DNA of 50,714 nt from Nephromyces sp. MM_2019 (taxonomy: Eukaryota > Apicomplexa > Aconoidasida > Nephromycida): the NCBI GenBank assembly GCA_015657535.1, contig JADHZB010001391.1:3986-54699 (forward strand). The letters run 5' to 3'. Shown piece after piece: positions 1 to 11,210 of this stretch; positions within the stretch are counted from its first letter, which is position 1, and each line of letters opens with the position of its first letter. Position numbers and translations under genes: made by a program. The notes under the pieces were generated by a model. It searched no databases and had not been told where the DNA came from. It was given only the letters and a program-made list of their open reading frames with translations.

Positions 1-18
1 ACACACACACACACACAC
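1..18. repeat. (AC)n microsatellite at the left edge
   Basis: Pure AC dinucleotide run. It belongs to the upstream intron of the CRMP-like gene, because a strong splice acceptor (pyrimidine tract ending CCCCTACAG at 111) follows. Confidence 0.9.
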
Positions 19-111
19 ATGACTTCGCTGAAAATCAGCACACTCTTTATATACTACAATATGATCCTGACATCATCACAACACCCCCCATTTTTCTCTC
101 TGCCCCTACAG

Positions 112-3100
112 AGATGCCCACCTGTCTCGTTCTGCCCGGGAATACAAGAGTGGGGAAAAATTAGCTGCCCACAAAATTCTACTACCTTCGGAAGCGGCAC
201 CTTTTCTAAAGCTCATTGTGTGTGTATTGCTGGGCATGAGCCCAGTAGAGACGCTAAATCTCCGGGCTGTAAACCCTGTGATAAGGGTTTCTACAAGGCA
301 AGCATATCCAACTCAAAATGCATAAGCTGTCCTGATAGGTTTACCACGGCTAAGTTAGGTTCGACGAGTTTAAAAGCTTGTGGCTGTTCTCCAGGCTATT
401 ATTACAGTGTTTCTCCGCCACCAAAGACGTCAGGGAAAGAATCAAACTCACGCACACCTCAGCAGAAAAGTACTGATACGAAATCTAGCGAAATCCAGCT
501 TTATGAGGAGGATTCTATGCAGGAGAAGAATCCGGTATTATTAGCGAAAGAAGATGATGAAAGGCAGGCTTATTTTGGGAAGAGTAGGGATTTGAAGGAG
601 AGAAGTTTTCATCAGATTTCAGGAGGTGAAGATGATAGCTTTTCGAGTGGCTTTGGGAAGGAGCATTTGGTACGATTTGGAGGAATGAAGCAGATTAGGA
701 GCGATTTCGACTTAGATCAGCAGTTTTCTCGGGATGAAGGTGAATACGCTCCTCCCTCTTCACTTGAAGGCAGTAAATATGGGAAAAGAGGAGTGACTGA
801 AAAGTATCCCACGAGAATTGGCAAAGCTGCTTCTAACCTGCGTCTTTCAAGCAGGGATTTTGGAAGATTTAGCAGCAGCGAGAAGACTGGAAGAAGCGAG
901 AAAAGCTCTTTTTTCGCTGATGATGAAGCGCATTTTGAACTTGGTGAAGATGATGCTTCCTACCTAGAAATGAGTCTTGATCACGAAAGCTCGCTTCATG
1001 CAGGAATAGAGGGAGAGATGGATAAAAATGCTTCAGAAAAACCAAAATCCGAGAAAAATGAGTCTTCTAGCTCTTCTAAGAAGAGAACATTGGGCTCTTG
1101 CCTACCTTGTCCTGCGAAACTGTACTGCCCTGGCATCTGGGAAGATGAGCAAGCAATGAAGCACTCGAAACCTCAAACTTGTGAGGCAGGTTCAGAGGTG
1201 CCTGCCCAGACATTGAATGCAGATTCTTCGGACAAGTGCTTGTGCCTTCCTGGTTATGGGTATATGCTTGATGAAGAGAATCTCTCGATTGAAGAGGAGG
1301 TGGAATCATCATCAGAAGTTTTAAAGAAAGCTTCATCAGTAGATGCTCTCTCAGCAAGTAGCGGAAAATCTTCAATTTTAGCGAATTTCTTGTTCTGGTC
1401 GAAGAAAAATAATCGAAGAAAAAAAGCATCTGATGCATCTTCATCATCTTCTGTTTCTTTCATACAGTCATCTCTATCAGACCGACAGCCTGTTGGCTCT
1501 GCTTCAAAAAGCAAAATCATTAGGCACTGCCATAAGTGCCCCAGTGGAACCTACAAATCCACACACGAAAATTCTGCTTGCACAGGTTTTTGTTCCCAAT
1601 TTGCTACTACTATAGCAGGAGCTATATTCAATGAGCAGTGTTTCTGCGAGGTTGGTAAGTTCATGGTGCTAAATAGAGAAAACAATCTTCTTCAATGCAT
1701 TGATTGCGTAAAAGGAGGAATATGCCCAGGAGGTCTCCGTAAAGAGGTGGTGGAAAAAATCATCGCAAATCCACGATTTTCTGATATAAAAATTGCCGAT
1801 CATTTAGCTCCTTACCCAAAGAAGGGTTACTACGGTTCCAAATTATTGCTGCATCTATTCAGAAATTCTAGCACGAAACTTAGCCCTGATAAGATAATTT
1901 CTGAAGTAGCTAATGTTATCAGTAGTGGCAGTAGCTTGGATTCTATACCAGAAAGCAGTATTGATGCTGATGGTGTGGAAAATGACGAAGAAGAGGCAGA
2001 AATTGATGAAGAAGCGGCAAAAAATGACGAAGTTTCGACGAAAGGAGATGAAAGAGAAGCTGATAAGGGTGAAGCTAACGCTTCTTTAAAGGCTGAGCTT
2101 GCGGATGCTACTTCGAGCGATTCTACAGCTGACTCTAAGCTTGAGTTTGGGAAGAGTAGTAGAAGCAGTAAGTATAATGCTCGTACGATTCATTCAAAGA
2201 ATGAAAATAAAGCAGATAAAAAGGAATCTTTGGTTGAAGGGTTATTGGGAAATCTTCCATTCCTTGAAGAAGAAGAAGAAGAAGAAAAAATAGATTATAC
2301 TGAGAGTAGGAAAAGGCAAGCTTACCACCAGGCTAGGGATTTCAAGCGTCCCCTCTTTTTTCACGATGATGAAAACATCCACTATTCATATCCCAGGGCC
2401 ATTGGCTCGCGATCTTTGCATTGGTATGATCTTGCTCACTTGAAGGAGTATCATGCGGCTCACGCTTCATCTTCTGTCCTCTCCCCAGAAGAGTCTCCCG
2501 AAGATGGCCTAGATTCATCCCATGGGGGCTCTGCTTCGCTTCTCAATATTAGTAGAACGCTAAAGGGTACAGGGAAAACGCCAAAGAAGGCAAAGCTTCG
2601 AGGTAGATTACTTCCCAAGAGTGAAGGCTGGACGATGGGTTTTACTGCTTATAATCAAAATACCGGTGAGGTATCTAATCGCAATCTTCACAAAAAAACG
2701 CACTTTTCCACTAAAATGCAGCGAAGATTTCCCTCTCTCTCAGCGCTACACATGGGATATAGTACTCAGGATCAATCTGGTGAGCTGAGGGGAGCATCAG
2801 CAATGTCGTTGCTTGCTGACTTCTCAAACTTGCCGGTAGTGCCGTGTGCGAATCCAGAGCTTTGCACAGGTCAAGGATGGAGCAAGTGTTCGGAAGGTGC
2901 AGACGGTTTTCTCTGTGGAAACTGCAAGCCAGGATACGACAGACACTACTATTTATCGAGCTGTGTGGCTTGTGGGACTCCAATCTATGTGATAGTCAAA
3001 TTTATGCTAATTAAGCTGATAACCTACATAGTGATTGGCTTGTTTTCGCTAGTCAGTTTGGAGTCTTCAATCAGCCCTACAGCTATGCCTCACGCTGCTT

Positions 3101-6100
3101 TACTGAGGATATGGTGGAATCTTACCTTTGGGATGACGATCTTTGGTTTGCTTCCCTATATTAGTACCTCCTATCTATCTAGCTATATGCCACTGTATCG
3201 CCATTTTTTTGCATGGATCTACATCTGGTTTGGGGCTTACTTTCCCTTGAACTGCATATTAAATCCAATCCCAGGAGGAGGCAGTAGTGATATTGATCCT
3301 TCATCGTTTGCTCATGAGTATATTCCTTACTCCACTGTGTGGTATGCACAGAGATATCTGCAGCTCTTCATGCCTTTTCTAGACTGCATAGCTTACACTC
3401 TAATATCAATCGCAATGGCCTCTATATACAAGCTGTTTATCAACCCTACGAATATTCAGAGGGCTAATCACGCCATCTCCAGTGCGTGTAAGTATTTCCC
3501 TAATGATAGGCTGCTCTGTAAGCATGTCGTTCATCTTTGCTGCTTTGCACGGCTATTTGGAGGTTTAAGGCTATTGAAAAGGCCTAGAGCCCACCTGAGG
3601 ATGACTAGAGGAGAGATGGGAGGCCGGGCTGAAGAGTATTTACCACTGATGTTGGAAGGATATGTTCAGAATGCTCTTGATCATAATGATGCTGCAGTGG
3701 CGAATAAGGTTGAAAACATTGCTTCTTCTCCTTCCTGGGAGGGACAAAAAGCAGGTGAAGCTGCTGGGAAGGAACTTGAAGATCTGCAGTATCAGCAGAG
3801 ATTGAAAGATTCCACACACCAAAATCTTGGTGTAGAAAATGAAGCAGGTCCCCCGATCTCTCCAGAAAATTCTGCTTTTGAAAGGTCGTCACCTAGTCAG
3901 CAGCGTTCTCAAATAACCAATGAAGACATCCTGTTACCCCCTGCTTCTTACAAGAGTGAAGAGAACATTTGGCGAAAATTCTTGCTGATTATGGTTGACC
4001 TAACACCTTCATTCATCATTATATTCTTCGTCAATATAATGAGCATCATTATAGAGTCTGCACAGTTATTTTGGTGCCGGGATTTGCCCGTCACACACTC
4101 AATCTACAAGAGGCTCCTCATCGCTCTCCCTAGCCAGGAATGTAAATTCAGCGACATGAAGTTTACCGCTGGCTTTTTTATAGGCCTTTTAGGCTGCTTC
4201 GGTACCACCATATTTCTCGTAGTTCTTTACGGTACTTTACAGTACCGAAAGCTGATGAAACAGTTTGAAGATTTAGGCTATGATTATGATAGAACTACTT
4301 CCAATAAATCGCGAAAAAACTCTGCTTCATCTTCAAAACTCCGAAAGAGTGGAGTATTAGGAGGTTTTATTAGTAAAAAGAGTACAAAAAAAGCCAATAA
4401 AACCTTGGAAGCAGATGGAAAGTTTGGTGCTATTACTCCTTTTGCCAATAGCAATGCAGGAAATGAGCCTTTGATGACGGATTATGAGGCAAGTCTGATG
4501 CGTAACATCTCAGCAAACTGGTTAACTGCTGGATATAAGAGAAAATGCGTATTTTGGGAGTTTTTCATTTTCATGAGGAAAATTCTCCTCGCATTTACTA
4601 TAGTCGCACAAATTGACGTGGATATTGAAGGAGGAGCACACAATATCAAGACGGTAATTAGCGTCTTCATATCTACGCTCTGTTTGATACTGCAGCTGGT
4701 TTATAAGCCGTTTGATACAAGGTAGGTATGAGGATATATTATCGGGAGATTTTTTTCTTTTTTTGAAAAGGATTATTTCGCATCCTGTTATACTGTGTAG
4801 AAAGCTTCTTAAGTGTTGGGATAGTGGGAATTATTGGAGCATTTTTTGATAGAACGATAGGGCCTCTTGCCCCAAGCGTGGAGTAGAGGATGCTTTCTCA
4901 AGGTGAATACAAATTTTTATCACTACCAGTGGAAGTATAGTTACACCCAAATTTTTTTCGGGTATTTATAGAGTGAACTTGAAGGTTAATATGCGTTTGA
5001 CAAGTAATTTTTCCGTATTTTTCAGATAAGAATTAGTTTGAAGTCCTTTAGGGAAGCTTTTTTAAAAACCAACATTTAGTGCCTAATCTATGCTAGAAGC
5101 TTCAGTAGTTGAGAGAGTCTTTGATAGTATAAAGATCTTTGTATTAGATACTAATTTTGAAGAAGATTTGAGATTTCCCTAGAAATTTTTGGTGAATTTT
5201 TTATTGGAGGCTTACCGTCTTTGCGTTTGGTATTCAAAAGTTTTCAAAAACTACACCCGCCGGTTATGATGAGTATACCCGTAGCGGTGTACGTACACTG
5301 CTAATAATACTCATTTTTAAGGCTTAAGACGGTATCATTCTTCAAGCAAAGAGTGATGGTAGGACATCTCTTTTAATTAATTGTGTTTGTGCAGTTTTTT
5401 TAATAATTTTATGAAATAAATGCTAGAATTGCATCCATAAACAACCATTGATATTAAATCTATGATTGATATACTAAGAATTTGTAGAAGAGATACGAAG
5501 CTTTAAATGCAGCAGGTTTTTTTTCGATTTTTGTAAATCATTTGCAGTAAAGTTTGGGCCAAACAAGTGCCACGAAATTTGCCCCTTCATTCGTCCTACT
5601 GAAGATGTATATATATCAAAGTGTTAAGAAGCTTAAAATTGTGAAAAAACTGCTTTTTTTCTTCAAAAACTTGATGAACTTCACGAATATTAGATGATTT
5701 CTCAAACATAAAAACTATAGAATTTATAGAGATGAAGAATAATCTTCAAAAAATCCTCTTTCCTTTATGTTAATTCTGCGATTTCCCTCTTCTTTTTGAA
5801 CCTAAAAAGGAGTAACAACATCTTAAATAAGGCGGAATTCTACGCACTGTGCTTACACATTGCAACTGGGCTAGTCATTGAGGTATTTCGACTGTTAGAA
5901 CGTGGATTATGTAATGAAATTCTTAATTTAGGCTTTCTTGAATCCCAATTTTGAGGTGATGAAGTTTTTTTCTTGTGTTGCTATGCTTTTGGAAGCTGTT
6001 TTTGCTATTTAACTAGTAAATAGAGAAACGATAATCTCAAGAGTTATCAAAGATATCCTTCGAAGCTTGAAATTGTTGAACAATATGCAGAAACCACACA

Positions 6101-7895
6101 CAAAAATATGTAATTTTGCTTTTTTTCTCTATTGAAGTTGTTGAAAAATGTGCAGAAACCACACACACACACCCACACCTTCTCTTGCTTTTTTTCCTAA
6201 AACTAATGCTGTAAGTTCATCTTGATTTTTTTTGTCTCTTTATCTTCATCCGCAATTTTTTTAGTCGAAAAAACAGTTCAAAGCTCACCAGTTTCTTGCT
6301 AACATGATAGGCTGCTGCGTTTATCACGGTTATCAGTATGTTCCCGCCAGAAAGGCATCATTTTAGATGAGTCCAGGGTGTGTGTGTGTGCGTGTGTTTG
6401 TGTGTGTGTGTGTGTGTGTCCTGATTATTTTTTGGTAAAAGCGGCCATATCTTGATATGTTTTAAAAGAACCAAAATAGCAGATTAGCTGATTGTTTAGG
6501 AAAAGTTCAGTTCCAAAACAGCACAATTTTGCATTTTAGGGGGTGAAATAATATAGATTTTCATCAAATTTTCACTCTATCAACCTCTAGAAACCTGCTA
6601 TTTTCCTTTTTTTTACTTCTCCAACTCGCAAAAAACAGAATCCTGCTATAAGTCTTCATTCCTTCTACTCATTCTTTGTAAAAAAATACTAGTCTGAGTT
6701 ATGCTGATAAAAATAACACCCTTAAAAATAAAGTCACAAACTAGAAAAAAAACGGAAATAGCGCAACCTAATAATCATACGCAAATTCCATCTATACTTC
6801 CATTCCTAACTAAACCAGGAGTTTTTTTTCGATTTTTCAAGGTTCTCGGAAAAGATTTCCTTCCTCAAAAATAAGACGAAAATATATATATATAGCTTCA
6901 CTGTCTTGATCGATTCTTCAATCTCATTTCCCCTCGAAAATCACTCTTTTAAGCTCTTTTATCCCTTTTCACACCTTTCCCCTGCTTATTTGTCTTTTTT
7001 CTCCAATTTTTTTCATCATTAGGGAGGCAGCTTTCTGGATTCCTTGCAGTACTTCGGCTTCTTCCCGATTTCTATGCTTTTGTTATTTCATGGGTGGATG
7101 GCCTGGATGCTGCTAGTCGAGTCCGGGAGGTGTGCGATGATGAAACCTGCTTTAGTCACGGCAAACGACAACTTCTTTGTGAAGATGTACTTCATTGTAG
7201 CCCAATCCGTGGCGAAGATATACAATAGAAAAAACGTCAAGATTTACTATGATTATGAATCAAAAGACATTGTTTTGGAAGGCATTCCAGAGAGTAAATT
7301 GATGAATGTTACAAATTGGATAACTAGAAGCTCCTCTTCTACTCATAAGGAAGAACGTAGGGCTCGTCAAAGAATCAGCAAGGAAAGCCGACAGTACTTT
7401 TGTACGGCTATTGCTGAGTCCATCTTTTATTTAGCGATTAATTTTGGAGGCAAGAGCCTCCCTGGAGATTGGCTAGATTTTCTCATAAGATATTGCTTTG
7501 CCTACTGCCACTGGTTGAGGCATCAAAGCTTAAATATGAAGAAGCACATTATCCCTCGAGATCTGGAGGAACTTGTACTTTCAGTAGAAGGTGGATTTGA
7601 TGTGTGGTTTTACGAAGAAAGCAGTGAAGATAAGCCCAATATGCTACAAGAAGATAGTGGTAAATATCAAGGGAGCTTAGATTGGAAGGGCGTAGATAAT
7701 CCTACAGATACAGAACAAGGGATTTCTCTAGATTATGGGCCTACCACTCCTCTACTTGCTAATGCTGTTATGCAGTCAGAGAAGGATATTCTTGATATTC
7801 AAAGAGAAAATCTTCGAAACTTTGCTAGTTCCCAAGCTCCGTGGGACTCTTCAGATTTTTACGGTGAGGCTAGCACGAATAAGGAGAAGGAATAG
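112..7895 (+). CDS. CRMP-like (GCC2/GCC3 cysteine-rich) multi-pass membrane protein, 5' partial
   Basis: Exons 112-4721 and 7031-7895, about 1,820 residues in the window. Exon 1 is taken to begin after the acceptor at 110-111; the frame open back to 19 looks intronic. The donor AAG|GTAGGT and the acceptor GGCAG|CTTT join in phase (split Ser codon). Order of parts: Cys-rich repeats at nt 112-410, 1090-1270, 1523-1740 and 2850-2985, with CxxC and CPG-type spacing typical of Ephrin-receptor-like GCC2/GCC3 modules; long Ser/Glu/Lys-rich low-complexity inserts between them (412-1085, 1270-1520, 1880-2820); then about nine hydrophobic segments (near nt 2985, 3105, 3190, 3360, 3980, 4160, 4555, 4655, 7035) and a cytosolic tail ending at TAG 7893-7895. 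Family knowledge: cysteine repeat modular proteins of Toxoplasma and Plasmodium have this architecture and act at the apical plasma membrane in rhoptry exocytosis. The family call is by architecture only. The N-terminus lies outside the window. Confidence 0.75.
4722..7030 (+). other. 2.3-kb intron of the CRMP-like gene
   Basis: Bounded by GTAGGT and GGCAG, with matching phases on both sides. It holds AT-rich DNA, a GT microsatellite, a short direct repeat (6069-6102 and 6134-6166) and one perfect 12-bp palindrome GTGTACGTACAC (5287-5298). I saw no coding exon in it, but a small phase-neutral exon could be missed. Confidence 0.75.
6378..6419. repeat. (GT)n microsatellite
   Basis: Nearly pure GT run with one C and one extra T interruption, inside the CRMP-like intron. 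Confidence 0.9.
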
Positions 7896-8412
7896 TTAGC
7901 TTTTAGCTTAGATTTTTGTGTGGAAAGTCCCTCAAAATCATCCAAGAATGATGTATTGGGGCTGCGAATTTCCCTGATTTGGTGAATTTCTTTTAGCTTA
8001 AAAGCTTATTTTTTGTTGTATATAATGAGCATTTTTTAGGCTAATTTGGTGAAGTTCTTGTAGCCTATCTCTTAAGTGCAACAAGCATTTTATAGACTTA
8101 TTATCTGAGCTTTATTAAAACTGCGAAATGCATGTCACTGATAAAAAAAAAAGTTTGACCTATGACAAGATAGGGCACAAATTCGCACACACACTTAAAG
8201 CAGCAGATGAAGACAAGGCAGAGGCGATGCTTTTCACCTCATTAAAGCATTCTTCCACCTCCTGATAGAAAGACAGCTCCGAGTCTGAACCTTCATCTAT
8301 TAGCTTGAAGATCTGTCTCACTCACATCTTCCTTTACGACTAGTATACTGAGCTTTCTTACGCAGCAGCGGTAGTTTCTAAGATTATTGCTATAATTTCA
8401 AGAGTGTGCTGA
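7896..8412. other. Intergenic spacer between the two plus-strand genes
   Basis: About 0.5 kb of AT-rich DNA between the TAG of the CRMP-like gene and the ATG of the next gene. It should contain the 3' UTR of the first and the promoter or 5' UTR of the second. No conserved element is recognised. Confidence 0.6.
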
Positions 8413-10047
8413 ATGAGTAGCATGGAGTATTGTGAATCTTGCAGTAAATCTTCAAAAATTTATTCCCTCCTCTCAGAAACTCCGGAAAATCAGCGGGATA
8501 ACACACTCGGCGACCGTCCTCTCCTTGGCTTTCAAGGTTTCACTGCTAGTGATGGAAAAGTATCTGCTCCTCATTCCGAAGTCATCTTCCCACGCGGAAA
8601 ACCGGAAGCTTCCCAGCTAACAAGACAAGCTTTGATGAGAATGCGCTCGACTAACTATAAGAGGCAGATCGTAGCTATGATGATGAACGAAAATACCTTT
8701 GATGAGGGTCCAATAGTGCTAACTGAAATGTATGCAGCTATCTTATCATTATCGAAGAAATCAAGTCAAGATCTACAGGCCCTGCATAGTATCTACCTAT
8801 CTGAGTTCAATAGAAAGTATCATCCCGAGTACTTCAAGTTAGAGCAAGAAGGTTTGATACTTGAGAATCAGTTGAATGAAGTAACAGAAAAGTTGACGGA
8901 GTTAGTTGAACTTGATGAAGAATTCAAGGGGCAGGAGATTGACTTTTTGGAGCTTTTCCATCAGCTGGAAGCCCTGAGTATACTAGATGAGACTAGAACT
9001 GATCTCATCAAGCAGATTGAAGAGGAGAAACAATCTATTCGTCAGCATAGAGAAGACGTTGCTCTGGCCCGGAAACTCAATCTAGAGGTAAAAAAGGCTC
9101 AAATTATATTAGACTATGAGAAAAAGAATATTGACGGGGATCGGTTTGAATCATTCCGGAACTTTTTCAACATGGATGGGATTCTAGGAGGAGCTAAAGC
9201 ATATGCAGAAGCTAAAGATTACTTTAAAATGGAAGAAGAAGGCGAGCAGGGTAAAAAACTAGTTTCCGGGCAAGATTATGCTGCTGGTGCTGCCGCTATG
9301 AAGCAGAAAGACAAGCTTTTGGAAAAGATATCATCAAAATCCAAGAGGAGAATCAAGGTTACAAAGAAGTCTGAGCAACAGGGGAATGCTAAAAGTGGGA
9401 CTGAAACACCAGATAATCCCAGGGGAATCAGCGTTCAGCTAGCTATACATGGAGCAGAGGGAGGAGCTTTAGCGTCCAGCTCCGCGCAGAATCTCTATGG
9501 GAAGAAAAGAATTAAACTTTTGGAGGGAGGACTGGTTGCTAGTGATGCCAGCAGCGGCGGAGAGAGGGAGGGAGATTCAACCAAAGTCCACAGATCTACT
9601 GCTGAAGACTCAACTTCTAGGATATTTTCCAATTTTCTCGGTGGAACTCCTACATTCTCATTTGGAAACGGAACTGTAACTAATCCTGCTAATGCAGCCC
9701 AAAAAAAGCTTGCAAAGAAAATTGGCAAGGGGATGAATGAAAGCCTATTAGATGCAAGGGTTGATGAAAACTACTTAATGCAATCAATGGGTGGCGAAAA
9801 CTTCATCGGGAGTGACTTTGCTAATAAGAAAAGGGTGGAAAAAAGTAATAACAGGTCACAAAACACATCCTTGACAAAAAACGATGGCGATGAGGATGGG
9901 ATTTCATCTGTAAAAGGAGGTAGTGATGATCGGCGAGAAAATAACGCAGATTTGGCGGAGCCTACTAATGACTCAACTGCAGGTGAAAAGCCAGCAAATT
10001 TATCAAGGAGGAAAAAGAATACCGGCGGGAAGAAGAAGAAAAAGTAG
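8413..10047 (+). CDS. Coiled-coil protein with polylysine C-terminus, unknown function
   Basis: Single open frame of 544 codons. The start is supported by an in-frame TGA immediately upstream of the ATG. No signal peptide or membrane segment is visible. Residues about 150-270 are Glu/Lys/Leu-rich with heptad-like spacing, a likely coiled coil. The second half (about 300-540) is low-complexity and rich in Gly, Ser, Lys and Asn. The protein ends in a short Lys/Arg-rich tail (KKNTGGKKKKK), which could be a nuclear or nucleolar signal or an RNA- or membrane-contact tail. It lies 0.5 kb downstream of the CRMP-like gene on the same strand; because that gene stops properly and this one starts after a stop, I treat them as separate. 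I do not recognise a family. Confidence 0.8.
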   Translation: MSSMEYCESCSKSSKIYSLLSETPENQRDNTLGDRPLLGFQGFTASDGKVSAPHSEVIFPRGKPEASQLTRQALMRMRSTNYKRQIVAMMMNENTFDEGPIVLTEMYAAILSLSKKSSQDLQALHSIYLSEFNRKYHPEYFKLEQEGLILENQLNEVTEKLTELVELDEEFKGQEIDFLELFHQLEALSILDETRTDLIKQIEEEKQSIRQHREDVALARKLNLEVKKAQIILDYEKKNIDGDRFESFRNFFNMDGILGGAKAYAEAKDYFKMEEEGEQGKKLVSGQDYAAGAAAMKQKDKLLEKISSKSKRRIKVTKKSEQQGNAKSGTETPDNPRGISVQLAIHGAEGGALASSSAQNLYGKKRIKLLEGGLVASDASSGGEREGDSTKVHRSTAEDSTSRIFSNFLGGTPTFSFGNGTVTNPANAAQKKLAKKIGKGMNESLLDARVDENYLMQSMGGENFIGSDFANKKRVEKSNNRSQNTSLTKNDGDEDGISSVKGGSDDRRENNADLAEPTNDSTAGEKPANLSRRKKNTGGKKKKK

Positions 10048-11035
10048 TCCGGGATGGAAAATCGCAATAGTTTGAGAAGTCATGTCTTGATGCAAGGTTT
10101 AAAAGAATATAAACTGCAATATATTCTTTTACTTTTTCAAGTGGTAGATAATTTAGCCCCCTGATTAGAAATCTTTGTTTTCAAAGCAAGAATGAATGCT
10201 AGTTGTAGAGTTTCTACGCTTAGTTTACGGGAAATTGCTTTTGTTCCTTTGAAAATCATATTCAACAACAAGCGAATAGTTCATGCATTTTATCGCAAGA
10301 AAAATTGCTCATCTTTTGTAAAAGTCCTTTTCATTACATTTTTCAAGAATCAGAACTTTGAAGCAAGAACAATGATTTAATCGCGGCGTTTTCACCTGTT
10401 TAAACACACTGGAAGTTTTTTAAAAATGCTGATGCTACCCTTAAAACCTCCAGTTTATACGCCGTTAAAACTTTTAAATTCGAATTAAAAAGAATGCTAA
10501 TTAAAGTCGCTTTGGTACCACCTCGCTAGAAAAATGCTTAGAAAAAGCAAATTCTGCAGGTTTTTTGTTGGAATAATCGCCGCTTTAATGCCAATAAAGT
10601 GCGAAAATAACGTATACAACCGCAAATTTCCTCCTAGTGCCTATAAAGTATGATTATCTTGGACACCTTCTTTGGATATTGACAATTTTCTGGAAGCCAT
10701 TTTAACGATTGAATAAGCTCTGAAGCAAATGCTATAAGTAGTGCGGCAGAATACTAGAATTATGGTCATGGGGCTTAGTTTATAAAATACAATACAAACC
10801 TTATGAGGATAATTTATCAACAAATATTTTTTCTTGGGAACGTTTGAATTCGCAATCTGTGAGGTTTCTAGTCCGACTTTATCACTATTCAGCACATTCT
10901 GTAGTAAATCACTGGTAGATACGCATGATGAGACAATGCCAGCAGTGAGGTACATGAGCTTCATTTTCACAACCCCTGGGTGGCCACTCCCCAGAAATTT
11001 TTCCTAAAATCATTGCCTAATTACCCGCTCTCCCT

Positions 11036-11210
11036 AAAGAAGAGGCATCAAAAGGTTTCAGTCTCAACACAATTCCTAAGCAAGAATCGTTTACCCCCTT
11101 GTTGTCTAGTAGCGTGCTATCTCCAAAGAAGAGACATCGAGAGGTTTTTTGTCTCAGCACACTTCCTAAACAAGCTTCATTCACCCTTTGAATTTCTAGA
11201 ACCAATGGGA
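11036..11210. repeat. Diverged two-copy tandem duplication, period about 89 bp
   Basis: The block starting AAAGAAGAGGCATC at 11036 recurs as AAAGAAGAGACATC at 11125, and similarity continues for about 70 bp. On the minus strand both copies read openly with matching residues: VNEACLGSVLRQK and VNDSCLGIVLRLK. Mostly similar amino-acid changes hint that it once coded, but no gene structure is seen around it. Confidence 0.6.

Noticed and set aside
19..111. N-terminal extension of the first reading frame, with an ATG at 19
   Set aside because: It begins inside a CA repeat and ends in a pyrimidine tract plus CAG, so it looks like an intron running into the acceptor at 110-111.
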